Below, one piece after another: positions 15,336 through 23,358 of a DNA stretch of 39,649 bases. The translations under genes were made by a program, and so were the position numbers. Origin of the DNA: Candidatus Levyibacteriota bacterium (GTDB lineage Bacteria > Patescibacteriota > Microgenomatia > Levybacterales > UBA12049). The notes beneath the pieces were generated by a model. That model did no database searches, was not told the origin of the DNA, and was given only the letters and a program-made list of their open reading frames with translations. The stretch spans positions 1-39,649 of the forward strand of contig PJMG01000024.1 of the NCBI GenBank assembly GCA_003173895.1. The letters run 5' to 3'. The first letter of the stretch is position 1, and each line of letters opens with the position of its first letter.

Positions 15336-15350
15336 TAATTGAGGGTTATT

Positions 15351-16346
15351 TTATTTCTCCATAAATCTTGAGAGGAGTTTGTGAGTTACTAAAATAAAAG
15401 CACCTAGAACTGGTATAGCTAAAATGGCTCCAGCTCCTCCTGCTATTTTAGCACCTATAAAGAAAGAAAGAATAACTATTACTGGATGAATTTTAAAGAC
15501 ATTTCCCATTAATTTAGGTCCTACGATGTTATAAATAATCTGATAAAAAATAAGTAATGTTATTAAAACCCACAGAATAGAATTAGGACTAGTAGCTAGA
15601 CCTACTATAAGTGGGGGAATTATTCCTAAAAATGGACCGATAAAAGGAATTACATTTAAAATTCCAGATAAAATAGATGTAGAAGCAGCGAAATCTACAG
15701 AAAAAATTCTAAGTATAATCCATGTTCCAACTCCACAAATCAAACCAAATAAAAGCTGCATTCTGAAAAATGAAGAAAAAGTAGAATCTATGACATTTCG
15801 TACAAATCTCACATCGTCTCTCCAATCTTCGGGTAAAATTTTAATAATTTCACGATTTATATTTTCTTTATCGACGACGAAATAAAATGAAATAATTAAA
15901 ACTATAATTAATGAGACTAAAAAGTTAGCCACAGAAGGTATGGAAATAATTAAACTTCTACTATAAGAATTTAAGAAATCATAAAATCTGCTAGAAATGA
16001 ACTGATTTGATTTTAGGAATTGATTAAAAATCTTATATAAGGACTGAAATTGTTCAGAAAGTGAAGGTATAAAGATAAAGAATACTAAAACTACTAAGAA
16101 TAAAAAAACTAAATAAACAAAAAGAGCAGGGAAGACTTTATTAATTTTAAGATAGTTCTTTAATTTTTCGACTGGAGGATCGAGTAAAAAACTTATTATC
16201 CAAGCGAAAATAACCATGATAATAATATCTGAAAAATTACCTAAAACTTGCCAAAGAATCTGAAAAAGATAAATAAAAACGGCTATAGTTAAAAGCCAAA
16301 TTAAAACACGAGCGGAGGAAATTTGTTTTTTTATTTGATCAAACAT
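15351..16346 (-). CDS. AI-2E family permease
   Basis: 331 aa, an inner-membrane protein of the UPF0118/AI-2E exporter family. N-terminal helices (about 12-80) are followed by a soluble middle region (about 95-150), then a C-terminal block with the family's signature: NVIPFIGPFLGIIPPLIVGL, YNIVGPKLMGNVFKIHPVIV, and IGAKIAGGAGAILAIPVLG. Members export autoinducer-2 or other solutes or act as Na+/H+ antiporters; the substrate here is unknown. The 110-nt gap before it holds AT-rich palindromic spacer. The start ATG has no strong SD and no clean -10. Confidence 0.9.
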   Translation of the reverse strand: MFDQIKKQISSARVLIWLLTIAVFIYLFQILWQVLGNFSDIIIMVIFAWIISFLLDPPVEKLKNYLKINKVFPALFVYLVFLFLVVLVFFIFIPSLSEQFQSLYKIFNQFLKSNQFISSRFYDFLNSYSRSLIISIPSVANFLVSLIIVLIISFYFVVDKENINREIIKILPEDWRDDVRFVRNVIDSTFSSFFRMQLLFGLICGVGTWIILRIFSVDFAASTSILSGILNVIPFIGPFLGIIPPLIVGLATSPNSILWVLITLLIFYQIIYNIVGPKLMGNVFKIHPVIVILSFFIGAKIAGGAGAILAIPVLGAFILVTHKLLSRFMEK

Positions 16347-16364
16347 AAAATTTGTATCAAGTAT

Positions 16365-16382
16365 TTAATATTACAATATTAA
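16365..16382. repeat. AT palindrome in ATTAAGTATCTAGTATTAAAT spacer
   Basis: TTAATATT (16365-16372), AC, AATATTAA (16375-16382). The surrounding spacer 16358-16400 repeats AGTATTTAATATT-like units. Similar texture occurs at 7447-7475, 9505-9535 and 26675-26700. Confidence 0.5.
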
Positions 16383-16456
16383 GTATCTAGTATTAAATAT
16401 AAAATTGCAATTAGAATTTAAAATAATTTCTATTAAATTCGTTGAAAGTGTTTTTA

Positions 16457-17551
16457 TTATAATATTATTAATTCTTTCGGAGATTTAGTGAGGACTTCGC
16501 AGCCACTTTTAGTAGCTAAAACATCATCTTCTATCCTAATACCTAATTTCCTCTCCATATAAAATCCTGGTTCGACTGAAAATATCATATTCTCTTTTAT
16601 AATATCTTTGGAAGAAGGGCGAAGACTAGGTCTTTCATGAATTTTAATCCCAATTCCATGACTAGAATGTTGAAAACTTGATAAATTAATACTCTCTAAA
16701 TATCTTCTAGCTGTTTGGTCAATTTCTGAAGCTAATTTGTTATTTTTAGTTTGATTTAAATATTCTAGAGATTTATCTTGTGCCATTTTTACAGCGTTAT
16801 AATAAAATTTCTCCTTCTCAGTTGGATTACCAAAATAAATAGTTCGAGTCATATCTGAGCAGTAATTTTCATACCTTACGCCAAAATCTAAAAGCACAAA
16901 GTTATTCTTTTTTAACTTTTGATCGGAAGTATTATGATGAGGGACCGCAGCATTAGGTCCAAAAGCCACTATAGTAGGAAAAGAAAGAGTGACATTTTTT
17001 TCTTTTATAAAATTTTCCAATAAATTAGCTATTTGCTTTTCAGTGACACCGATTTTAATTTTAGTTAATATAAATTTAAAAGTTTCATCTGTAATTTGAC
17101 ATGCTTTTTTAATTCTTAAAATTTCTTCAGGATCTTTTATCATTCTTACTTCTGAAAGATTAGAAGGTATAATTCTTATATCTAATTTCTTAAGAAATAC
17201 ATATTCATTAACAGTTAAGTCTTCGCTTTCTATGGCTACATTTTTAATATTTTCTAATTTTAAGATTTCTTTCAAATAACCTGAGAGAGTTTGATTAGTG
17301 GCAGAAGATAATTCTAAAAACTTAAAATCTTTAGTTTTTTTTAGAATTTCTTCTTTATATAAAAAACTAGAAATAAAATATTGATTCTTACTAGTTATAA
17401 AAATAAATCCATCACGATCTTCAGATATACCAAATGAAAAATCAGATAAATAAGTTATATTTGCTACATTAGAAACTAAAAGGGAATCTAAATTTTTATC
17501 TTTTAGAATTTTTCTTACTTTTTGAAGTCTAAGTGGAATAAAATCTTGCAT
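16457..17551 (-). CDS. M24 family metallopeptidase (Xaa-Pro aminopeptidase/dipeptidase type)
   Basis: 364 aa, cytosolic. The N-terminal creatinase-like domain is about 1-135 and the C-terminal pita-bread domain about 140-364. All five metal ligands are present: Asp222 and Asp233 (DFGVRYENYCSD), His298 (HGIGIKIHE), Glu327 (SVEPGF) and Glu341 (RIEDD). The family removes residues next to proline. Length and layout match PepQ/YpdF-type proteins, so aminopeptidase versus dipeptidase cannot be settled. It follows the two surface-protein genes (11-nt gap) and appears cotranscribed with them; a short AAAGGA lies 8 nt before the ATG. Confidence 0.93.
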   Translation of the reverse strand: MQDFIPLRLQKVRKILKDKNLDSLLVSNVANITYLSDFSFGISEDRDGFIFITSKNQYFISSFLYKEEILKKTKDFKFLELSSATNQTLSGYLKEILKLENIKNVAIESEDLTVNEYVFLKKLDIRIIPSNLSEVRMIKDPEEILRIKKACQITDETFKFILTKIKIGVTEKQIANLLENFIKEKNVTLSFPTIVAFGPNAAVPHHNTSDQKLKKNNFVLLDFGVRYENYCSDMTRTIYFGNPTEKEKFYYNAVKMAQDKSLEYLNQTKNNKLASEIDQTARRYLESINLSSFQHSSHGIGIKIHERPSLRPSSKDIIKENMIFSVEPGFYMERKLGIRIEDDVLATKSGCEVLTKSPKELIIL

Positions 17552-17562
17552 AAAATTTTCCT

Positions 17563-18330
17563 TTATTTTGGATTAGCAGATGGGAGTGTACTTTTAACTA
17601 TAGGAATTTTAGGACTAACTGCTAAATCAGGAAAGTGAATAAAACGAGTAGCTAGAATTTGTTTAGAATTATTTTTATTAGGAAAACCTACTACCATAAC
17701 ACGTTCATTTAAGCTGATTTTTGAAAATCCAGATCTAACCAAACCTCCATCTTTAGTATATCCTAAAGTTTTTGTAATATCCTGAATATAGACTGGGATA
17801 TCTTTTCCTTCATCGGTAGTTACTGTAATAATATAATTATTATTATCAATATTTGTTACCGCTCCGTCAAAGATGATAGGCAAATTCTCCTGATCTATGA
17901 AACGCGCCAGAGTTCTTTTGGAATCCTTATTATAAATTCCTAGGACACCTATTACCATTCCCTTTTTAATATCAGAAATGCCAAAGCTAGAATTTGAATC
18001 AGAACTAAATTTAGTAAATTCATCAACATCTATAGCTTGTCCATTTCCATTTATATCTGTTAAGTTTATTTCTGTATCACTAGAGTCAGTGACAGTGCCT
18101 ATAAATCCTTTTTTTGAAGCTAAATTAAGGTGCGCTACCGTAGAGGCAATTTTAGCTTGGAGGTTATCAATTTGTTGATTTATAGCGGCACTAGATGTAG
18201 ATGTCGTATTAGGAGTGGGAGTGGTTGCCGCTAGTGCGGAATGACCAATTCTAAATGATAAATGTCCAAGGATTATAAAACCTACAATTATTGAAATATT
18301 TATAATTAATTTAGTATTTTTTATTTTCAT
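17563..18330 (-). CDS. Membrane-anchored extracytoplasmic beta protein
   Basis: 255 aa. An N-terminal hydrophobic segment (about 7-27) acts as signal or anchor, followed by a Thr/Pro/Ser linker and a short helix (QQIDNLQAKIASTVAHLNLA). Two similar beta units of about 75 residues follow: GFIGTVTDSSDTEINLTDI..IKKGMVIGVLG and FDGAVTNIDNNNYIITVTTD..NERVMVVGF. This resembles repeated OB-like domains of the DUF5666 type. Its function is unknown and it is probably exposed outside the membrane. It starts 2 nt after the preceding gene's stop, as the second gene of the unit beginning at 18758. Confidence 0.72.
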   Translation of the reverse strand: MKIKNTKLIINISIIVGFIILGHLSFRIGHSALAATTPTPNTTSTSSAAINQQIDNLQAKIASTVAHLNLASKKGFIGTVTDSSDTEINLTDINGNGQAIDVDEFTKFSSDSNSSFGISDIKKGMVIGVLGIYNKDSKRTLARFIDQENLPIIFDGAVTNIDNNNYIITVTTDEGKDIPVYIQDITKTLGYTKDGGLVRSGFSKISLNERVMVVGFPNKNNSKQILATRFIHFPDLAVSPKIPIVKSTLPSANPK

Positions 18331-18332
18331 AT

Positions 18333-18758
18333 TTAAAAATCCTCTGTTGAGTAAGTTAGGGTAATTTGTTGACTTACTTCATTTCCATCTGCAGATACTG
18401 CAGTAAGGGTTATTAAATTTTCCCCATTTGATAATGTTAATGTAACGGAATAATTTCCAGTAGTAGAAGGTGTGACTACTTGATCATCAGTTAGACTATT
18501 TACTATTACAGTAGCATCTGGACTAGTTTTCCCACTAATAGTTACTGATTTACTAGACGTAACTGTTTGATCTACAGGTGTATCAATAGTTAAAAATACT
18601 GTTGGTTTAGGAGTAGGACTAGGTTTTACGATATTAAAAGAAGTTATTTTATTTGGAGAAATAGTTTTAGTGGATTGGTAAATAAAAAATATAATAAATG
18701 CCACTAAAAGTCCTGAAAAAATTGCAATCAGTGATAAGATTAATTTTTCCGAGTTCAT
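18333..18758 (-). CDS. Membrane-anchored single Ig-like domain protein
   Basis: 141 aa. One membrane helix (about 7-27), a Pro/Lys linker (SPTPKP), then one bacterial Ig-like beta-sandwich (about 52-138) with the pattern IDTPVDQTVTSSKSVTISGKT..ATVIVN..V.PSTTGNYSVTLTLSNGENLITLTAVSADGN. This is common in surface proteins and glucodextranase-type modules. It has no catalytic motif and presumably an adhesive or structural role. It is the first gene of a three-gene unit with the DUF5666-like protein and the M24 peptidase. The start ATG lies 6 nt from an extended -10. Confidence 0.8.
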   Translation of the reverse strand: MNSEKLILSLIAIFSGLLVAFIIFFIYQSTKTISPNKITSFNIVKPSPTPKPTVFLTIDTPVDQTVTSSKSVTISGKTSPDATVIVNSLTDDQVVTPSTTGNYSVTLTLSNGENLITLTAVSADGNEVSQQITLTYSTEDF

Positions 18759-18764
18759 GCAGAC

Positions 18765-18773
18765 ATTCTACCA
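18765..18773 (-). promoter_or_regulatory. Promoter of the Ig-like protein unit, leaderless type
   Basis: Minus-strand TGG-TAGAAT (18765-18773), 6 nt to the ATG at 18758. Confidence 0.6.
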
Positions 18774-18810
18774 CATTTTTACAAAGTGTAGATAAGAAAT
18801 TAAATTAATC

Positions 18811-18839
18811 TTGATTCACAACTTGTAAAATGTTAGGAT
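18811..18839 (+). promoter_or_regulatory. Promoter upstream of the MBL-like gene and dnaB, leaderless type
   Basis: TTGATT (18811-18816), 17-nt spacer, TAGGAT (18834-18839), 8 nt to the ATG at 18848. Confidence 0.5.
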
Positions 18840-18847
18840 AGTTTTAC

Positions 18848-19351
18848 ATGGAAGCTGCTAAATTAAATAATAGTTTAAGAATTAAAACTAAAACAGGGAA
18901 TTTCGTAATTGGTGCTGATGAAAATTTAAAGAATCCTTCTGAATCTAATTTTTTTATAATGTTAAATAAAAATAATAATTTAGATTTAACTCCAAAACTT
19001 TCTGGAGCAGGGGATTATGAAATAAAAAATATAAAAATATCTGCTTTTTCTAAAGATGAAAATGTTTCCTATTTAGTGAAAGCAGAAGGAATTGATGTTA
19101 TGATTTTAAGTTCTAATTCACTTGGAATTAAGGATTTAGTAAAACAGTGTCAAGTTTTAATTTTAAGAGTAGAAGGTAAAATAAATGCTGAAAGTGTAGC
19201 ATCGATGGATCCTAATATGGTAATTTTATGGGGTTCATCTTTAGACGAAGCAGTTAAAATTTTAGGGAAAGAGGCTAAAACTACTGGTTCAAAAATAAGT
19301 GTTACTCGTGATAGACTGCCTTCAGAATTAGAAGTAAATGTTATTAATTAA
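18848..19351 (+). CDS. Degenerate metallo-beta-lactamase-fold protein (tentative)
   Basis: 167 aa. The order of elements resembles small MBL-fold hydrolases of the UlaG-like type: KTKTGNFVIG, SGAGDYEIKNIKI (52-64), SYLVKAEGIDVMIL (where active proteins have the strand leading to HLGD), then QCQVLILRVEG and MDPNMVILWG. None of the metal-binding HxHxDH residues is present and the protein has almost no histidine, so if the fold call is right it is inactive as a hydrolase. It lies 48 nt upstream of dnaB and is probably cotranscribed with it, with a repeat copy in between. A replication-related structural role is a guess. Confidence 0.55.
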   Translation: MEAAKLNNSLRIKTKTGNFVIGADENLKNPSESNFFIMLNKNNNLDLTPKLSGAGDYEIKNIKISAFSKDENVSYLVKAEGIDVMILSSNSLGIKDLVKQCQVLILRVEGKINAESVASMDPNMVILWGSSLDEAVKILGKEAKTTGSKISVTRDRLPSELEVNVIN

Positions 19352-19355
19352 GATA

Positions 19356-19383
19356 GAGATTCTTTGGCTGTGCCTCAGAATGG
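19356..19383 (+). repeat. Dispersed palindrome, copy E
   Basis: GAGATTCTTTGG..CCTCAGAATGG type copy occupying most of the 48-nt gap between the MBL-like gene and dnaB. Confidence 0.7.
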
Positions 19384-19399
19384 AAATTGATTAAAAATT

Positions 19400-20725
19400 A
19401 TGCAAAAGGTTCCTCCATCCAATAAAGAAGCAGAAGAGAGTGTATTAGGGGCAATACTTATAGATAAAGATGCTATAAGTATTACTTCAGCTATTATTTC
19501 TCCTAGTGATTTCTATAGTGATATTAACGGCGCTATTTTTGAGCTTATGCTCGAACTTTATGAAGAGCGAGAACCAATTGATTTAATTACATTAAATGCC
19601 AGAATTAAAAAAAATAAAAAATTAAAAAGTGTTAATCCATCTTATTTATCAGGTTTACTTGACGTAGTTCCCAGCGCTACTAATATCGAAACTTATGCCA
19701 GACTTATTAAAGAAGCAGCGATTAAAAGAGCGCTTATTCAAATGTCTAGTGAAGTTTCCACTTTATGCTTCGAAGGTAAAGATTTAGATGAAATTTTAGA
19801 AACAGCTGAAAAAGATGTTTTTTCCATCTCAATGGGAAAAGTAAATAAAGGTTTTATAGCCATTCGAGAATCATTAGCTGATAGTTTTGATAGAATAGAT
19901 GCTCTTCATAAAAGCGGAGGAGGACTTAGAGGTGTGCCCACAGGATTTACTGATTTAGATAATGTTCTCTCAGGTATGCAAGCTTCCAATCTACTTATTT
20001 TAGCAGCCCGTCCCGGACAGGGTAAAACTGCTTTGGCTATAAATATAGCTCAAGCTGTCGCAGTAAATAATAAAATTCCTGTTGGCGTTTTTTCACTTGA
20101 AATGTCTCAGGAAGAGTTAGTAGATAGACTTTTAGTAGGACAAGCTGATATAGATGCTTGGAGATTAAAAACAGGAAGACTTACAGAAAATGATTTCACG
20201 AAAATTTCAGATGCGATGGGGGAGTTAGCAGAAGCGCCATTATTCATCGATGATACTCCTGGAATTTCCATTTATGAAATGAGAACTAAAGCTAGAAGAC
20301 TTCAGATAGAGCATAAAATTGGTCTTCTCATAGTTGATTATTTACAACTTATTGATCCAGGTAAAAAAGCAGAAAACAGAGTTCAGGAAGTTTCATTAGT
20401 ATCTAAATTTTTAAAAAATTTAGCACGTGAGTTAAAAATCCCAGTTCTGGCTCTTTCACAGCTTAATCGATCGGTAGAGCATAGAGAAAAAGGTAAACCA
20501 CAGTTAGCGGATCTTCGCGAATCAGGAACTATAGAACAAGACGCAGATGTTGTCATGTTTCTTTATAGAAGTGATGATGAGGAAAATATAGGAGCACCTA
20601 TTCGTAAAATAAAATTAACTTTAGCTAAGCATCGAAATGGTGCGTTAACAGAAATAGATCTCCAATTCCATACTACTCGTGTTAAATTTGCGAGCGTAGA
20701 ACATAATAGAGTAGAAAATAGTTGA
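19400..20725 (+). CDS. dnaB: Replicative DNA helicase DnaB
   Basis: 441 aa, the hexameric 5'-3' helicase of the replication fork. The N-terminal primase-interacting domain starts with VPPSNKEAEESVLGAIL and runs to about 150. The RecA-like ATPase domain has Walker A ARPGQGKTA, the FSLEMSQEEL segment, Walker B LLIVDYLQLI, the ALSQLNRSVEHR motif and the C-terminal DADVVMFLYRSDD..AKHRNG. Length is typical and no intein is present. The start lacks an SD, and no -10 is seen at leaderless distance, so it is probably read from the promoter at 18811. Confidence 0.97.
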   Translation: MQKVPPSNKEAEESVLGAILIDKDAISITSAIISPSDFYSDINGAIFELMLELYEEREPIDLITLNARIKKNKKLKSVNPSYLSGLLDVVPSATNIETYARLIKEAAIKRALIQMSSEVSTLCFEGKDLDEILETAEKDVFSISMGKVNKGFIAIRESLADSFDRIDALHKSGGGLRGVPTGFTDLDNVLSGMQASNLLILAARPGQGKTALAINIAQAVAVNNKIPVGVFSLEMSQEELVDRLLVGQADIDAWRLKTGRLTENDFTKISDAMGELAEAPLFIDDTPGISIYEMRTKARRLQIEHKIGLLIVDYLQLIDPGKKAENRVQEVSLVSKFLKNLARELKIPVLALSQLNRSVEHREKGKPQLADLRESGTIEQDADVVMFLYRSDDEENIGAPIRKIKLTLAKHRNGALTEIDLQFHTTRVKFASVEHNRVENS

Positions 20726-20733
20726 TCAAAAAC

Positions 20734-20763
20734 TTGCAAAAATAATTAAAAATGATCTAATAT
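20734..20763 (+). promoter_or_regulatory. Promoter of unknown gene 20773
   Basis: TTGCAA (20734-20739), 18-nt spacer, TAATAT (20758-20763), 9 nt to the ATG at 20773. Confidence 0.5.
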
Positions 20764-20772
20764 ATAGATATT

Positions 20773-21327
20773 ATGTTAGATCCTGAAGTTGATGCAATAT
20801 CTAATTCTAAAGATTCAATCGCACAAATAATTGCTCAGCTTCCAGTTGATGGAAAAAGTAAGCGTTCTTCTAATGAGTATTCTGAAGGAAAACCACTTGC
20901 ATCAGATTTGGCCATCTTTGGTGATACAGTTATATGGCTTAGAGGAAATCAACCAGCAGAAATAAGAGAGTTAGGTGGATATTTGGCACGTGCACAATTT
21001 GACACCAAAGTTTCAGTAAGTCTTACAGAATATGAAAATTGGCCATTTAAGAATTATAAATTAATCTTTCAGATGTTTCAAAAAGAAAACGAAAAAGACT
21101 GGCATTTACAGGCGATTCATGCTCGTGTTGGTACCAGATATTTTCTTATACAGCCTAATGTAAGTATTGGAGAAGCAATTTCGGAGCGCGACACGCTGGC
21201 TTTCCTGCAAGCATTTAATTTTGCTCCTGAGTCGGCAATGTCTGTGCCTGGATTTATATCAGAAGGTTTGGTCCCTGGCTTTAGGGCAGGAGTTGATCCT
21301 GCATCTGAAGTTTATGTTGCACAATAA
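20773..21327 (+). CDS. Unknown 184-aa protein
   Basis: 184 aa, soluble, no signal peptide or membrane helix. A Ser/Lys-rich N-terminus (1-50) is followed by a compact mixed region (about 52-150: FGDTVIWLRGNQPAEIRELGG, WPFKNYKLIFQMFQKE, LQAIHARVGTRYFLIQP) and a Pro/Gly tail. I do not recognise the family. The strand-rich middle would fit a small alpha/beta domain. It is convergent with the PP2C-like gene (19-nt gap, no terminator). Its near-leaderless promoter supports the start. Confidence 0.7.
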   Translation: MLDPEVDAISNSKDSIAQIIAQLPVDGKSKRSSNEYSEGKPLASDLAIFGDTVIWLRGNQPAEIRELGGYLARAQFDTKVSVSLTEYENWPFKNYKLIFQMFQKENEKDWHLQAIHARVGTRYFLIQPNVSIGEAISERDTLAFLQAFNFAPESAMSVPGFISEGLVPGFRAGVDPASEVYVAQ

Positions 21328-21346
21328 TTTCTCTTGAGTTATTCTT

Positions 21347-22198
21347 CTAGATTACCCCAATAGCCACAGCTATATCGTCTGGGGTTGAGCGAAAAGTTCT
21401 TTTTGATGGATCTTGATATCTTTCACTTGCAGCTTCTGTTAAGGCCTCAACCGTTTGACTATTTTGTAAAATTTCAGAGGTAGTTAAATTAAATATACCA
21501 TCAGAGGCGAGAATAATTTTATCTCCTGGTTGAAGATCATTCACTATTATACTTTTTATAATTAGAAATTCATTTCCAAAGTAATTTCCTAGGTGAGATG
21601 GTTGCATTTTATTATATTTTGCTTCAAGAATTTGCTGTGCTAGAGACGATGCTTTTTGCGCATCCTCTAATGTTTCTATAGCGTCTACCTCGTCCATTGC
21701 ACGAGAAAGTTCATCGGGTTGGATATCTTTAGTAAAATCATCTATAGGATCTATTAAGCGTCGTATAATTGTTCCTTTAATTAGGTAAGCTGTTACATCT
21801 CCGGCGTACGTAATAACTCCTGTTTTATTTTCTCCCATAGCCCAAAGAGAAATAGTAGTAGCTGCTGTTCCTGTATCTCTATATTTTGAAGAAAGGAGAG
21901 CTTGGTGTACTTGGTTATAAGCTGCTTCTTGATTATATACAATATCTTCAATAGTCGCAGGTGGTGCTTGTGTAGTTAGAGTTTGATTAATTAATTTTAC
22001 TACTTCTTCACTAGCATCGTGAGCTTCTTCAGGTCCACGCATGCCATCACCTACGGTCATAATACTATGATCTAAGCTTATATCTATTGCGTCTTCACTA
22101 TGTATTTTCCCACTTTTTGCTATGAGCTTTTGTTCTATAGAGGAAAAAGCAACAGGAAGAATCTTAGATCCTTCAGAGAATAGTGGTTGTTCAGGCAT
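21347..22198 (-). CDS. PP2C-family protein phosphatase
   Basis: 283 aa from the ATG at 22198; the ATG one codon upstream is too close to the -10. The metal-dependent Ser/Thr phosphatase fold is indicated by SEDAIDI (35-41), the TVGDGMRG motif (48-55; the family norm is DGMGG, so one Gly is Arg here), ASEEVV, the central TYAGDVTAYLI, the metal-binding IILASDGIFNLT, and the terminal DDIAVAIGV. It is cytosolic, without membrane or sensor domains. No partner kinase gene is in the window. It is divergent from the Nif3 gene, with tRNA-Leu between. Confidence 0.85.
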   Translation of the reverse strand: MPEQPLFSEGSKILPVAFSSIEQKLIAKSGKIHSEDAIDISLDHSIMTVGDGMRGPEEAHDASEEVVKLINQTLTTQAPPATIEDIVYNQEAAYNQVHQALLSSKYRDTGTAATTISLWAMGENKTGVITYAGDVTAYLIKGTIIRRLIDPIDDFTKDIQPDELSRAMDEVDAIETLEDAQKASSLAQQILEAKYNKMQPSHLGNYFGNEFLIIKSIIVNDLQPGDKIILASDGIFNLTTSEILQNSQTVEALTEAASERYQDPSKRTFRSTPDDIAVAIGVI

Positions 22199-22205
22199 CA
22201 TATAA

Positions 22206-22234
22206 TTTATAAATTATTTATCGGCAATTGTAAA
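22206..22234 (-). promoter_or_regulatory. Promoter of PP2C-like gene, leaderless type
   Basis: Minus-strand TTTACA (22229-22234), 17-nt spacer, TATAAA (22206-22211), 7 nt to the ATG at 22198. The -10 sits in a perfect 16-bp palindrome, ATAATTTATAAATTAT (22202-22217). Confidence 0.6.
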
Positions 22235-22259
22235 TTGTAATTTAAATATATTTTATATG

Positions 22260-22344
22260 TGCCGCGGGAGAGAGTCGAACTCTCATGATCTATTACGATC
22301 AAAGGTTTTTGAGACCTTCGTGTCTACCATTCCACCACCACGGC
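22260..22344 (-). tRNA. tRNA-Leu (CAA)
   Basis: 85-nt class II tRNA on the minus strand. Acceptor GCCGTGG/CCGCGGC, anticodon stem AAGGT/ACCTT with loop CTCAAAA (anticodon CAA, plus-strand 22309-22311), a long variable arm TGATC..GATCA, and T-arm GAGAG-TTCGACT-CTCTC. The discriminator is A. The 3' end continues as CAT, so CCA is not encoded and must be added, unlike tRNA-Ile at the start of the window. Confidence 0.95.
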
Positions 22345-22358
22345 GAATTAATTCTAAA

Positions 22359-22387
22359 TTGAATTTTAACTTGTTATATTATATACT
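22359..22387 (+). promoter_or_regulatory. Promoter of Nif3-like gene, leaderless type
   Basis: TTGAAT (22359-22364), 17-nt spacer, TATACT (22382-22387), 7 nt to the ATG at 22395. Confidence 0.7.
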
Positions 22388-22394
22388 TTGAGCT

Positions 22395-23354
22395 ATGACC
22401 ATACAACAAATTTATGATTTAGGGATAAAATTAGGAATTGAAAATGATCCCCGAGGTAAAAAGAGAGTAGAACAACTGTTAGAAAAAGCAAAAAAAGAAT
22501 ATAAAGAACTTTCTGAAAAACAAAAGAAATATTTTGATAAAGAAACTTTAAGTAATCCTTATTCAGATTCTAGAATTTTATTTGGTGATCCTAAAAAAGA
22601 AATCAAAAAAATTTTTGCAGGCATAGATGCTGATACTCCAGAAATTTTATTAGTTGATCGTTTAAATCAAAAAGGTAAGGAAATTGATCTATTAATCTCT
22701 CACCATCCTAATGGTCCAGCTCTGGCATCACTTCATGATGTAATGGATCTACAAACAGAAAGTTATGCTAAAGTTGGTGTTCCTATAAATGTCATGGATT
22801 CTTTAATGAGTGAAAGACAATCTATTGTAATGAGAAGAATCCATCCTAGTAATCATAGTGCACCAGTGGATGCTGCTAGACTCTTAGATATTCCGCTTAT
22901 GGCCCTTCATACTATATGGGATAACATAGGAGATCATTTTATGGCAGAGTACTTAAATAAAAAAGAATTTGAGACAGTAGGAGAAATTTTAGATTATTTA
23001 ATGGAAATTCCTGAATATCAGGAAGCTAAAAAGGGTAAAAATGGACCAGAAATAGTATCAGGCGGCCCTAAATCAAAAGTTGGTAAAATCGCAGTTTTCT
23101 TCACAGGAGGGACCAATCCTTCTAAAGAAGCTTATGTTGAGTTAGCTAAAGCAGGTGTAGGAACGTTAATTGATATGCATATTCCTGAAGATGGATTAAA
23201 TGAACTTAAAAAAATGCATGTAAATGTTATTAATGCGGGTCATATGGCCTCTGATAGCATTGGAGCCAATTTTTTCTTAGATGAGCTTGAAAAAAATGGT
23301 ATTGAAGTTATCTCAGGCGGAGGATTAATTAGAGTTAAAAGAAATAAAAAATAA
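22395..23354 (+). CDS. Nif3/YqfO-like metal-binding protein
   Basis: 319 aa, with the two hallmark segments of the NIF3 (GTP cyclohydrolase 1 type 2-like) family: LLISHHPNGP in the first half and NAGHMASDSIG near the C-terminus, which supply the dinuclear metal site. GKIAVFFTGGTNPSKEAYVELAKAGVGTLIDMHI belongs to the same fold. An N-terminal charged extension (1-70) precedes the domain. The family's cellular role is unsettled. It is followed 4 nt later by efp, so the two form an operon. Confidence 0.82.
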   Translation: MTIQQIYDLGIKLGIENDPRGKKRVEQLLEKAKKEYKELSEKQKKYFDKETLSNPYSDSRILFGDPKKEIKKIFAGIDADTPEILLVDRLNQKGKEIDLLISHHPNGPALASLHDVMDLQTESYAKVGVPINVMDSLMSERQSIVMRRIHPSNHSAPVDAARLLDIPLMALHTIWDNIGDHFMAEYLNKKEFETVGEILDYLMEIPEYQEAKKGKNGPEIVSGGPKSKVGKIAVFFTGGTNPSKEAYVELAKAGVGTLIDMHIPEDGLNELKKMHVNVINAGHMASDSIGANFFLDELEKNGIEVISGGGLIRVKRNKK

Positions 23355-23358
23355 AATT

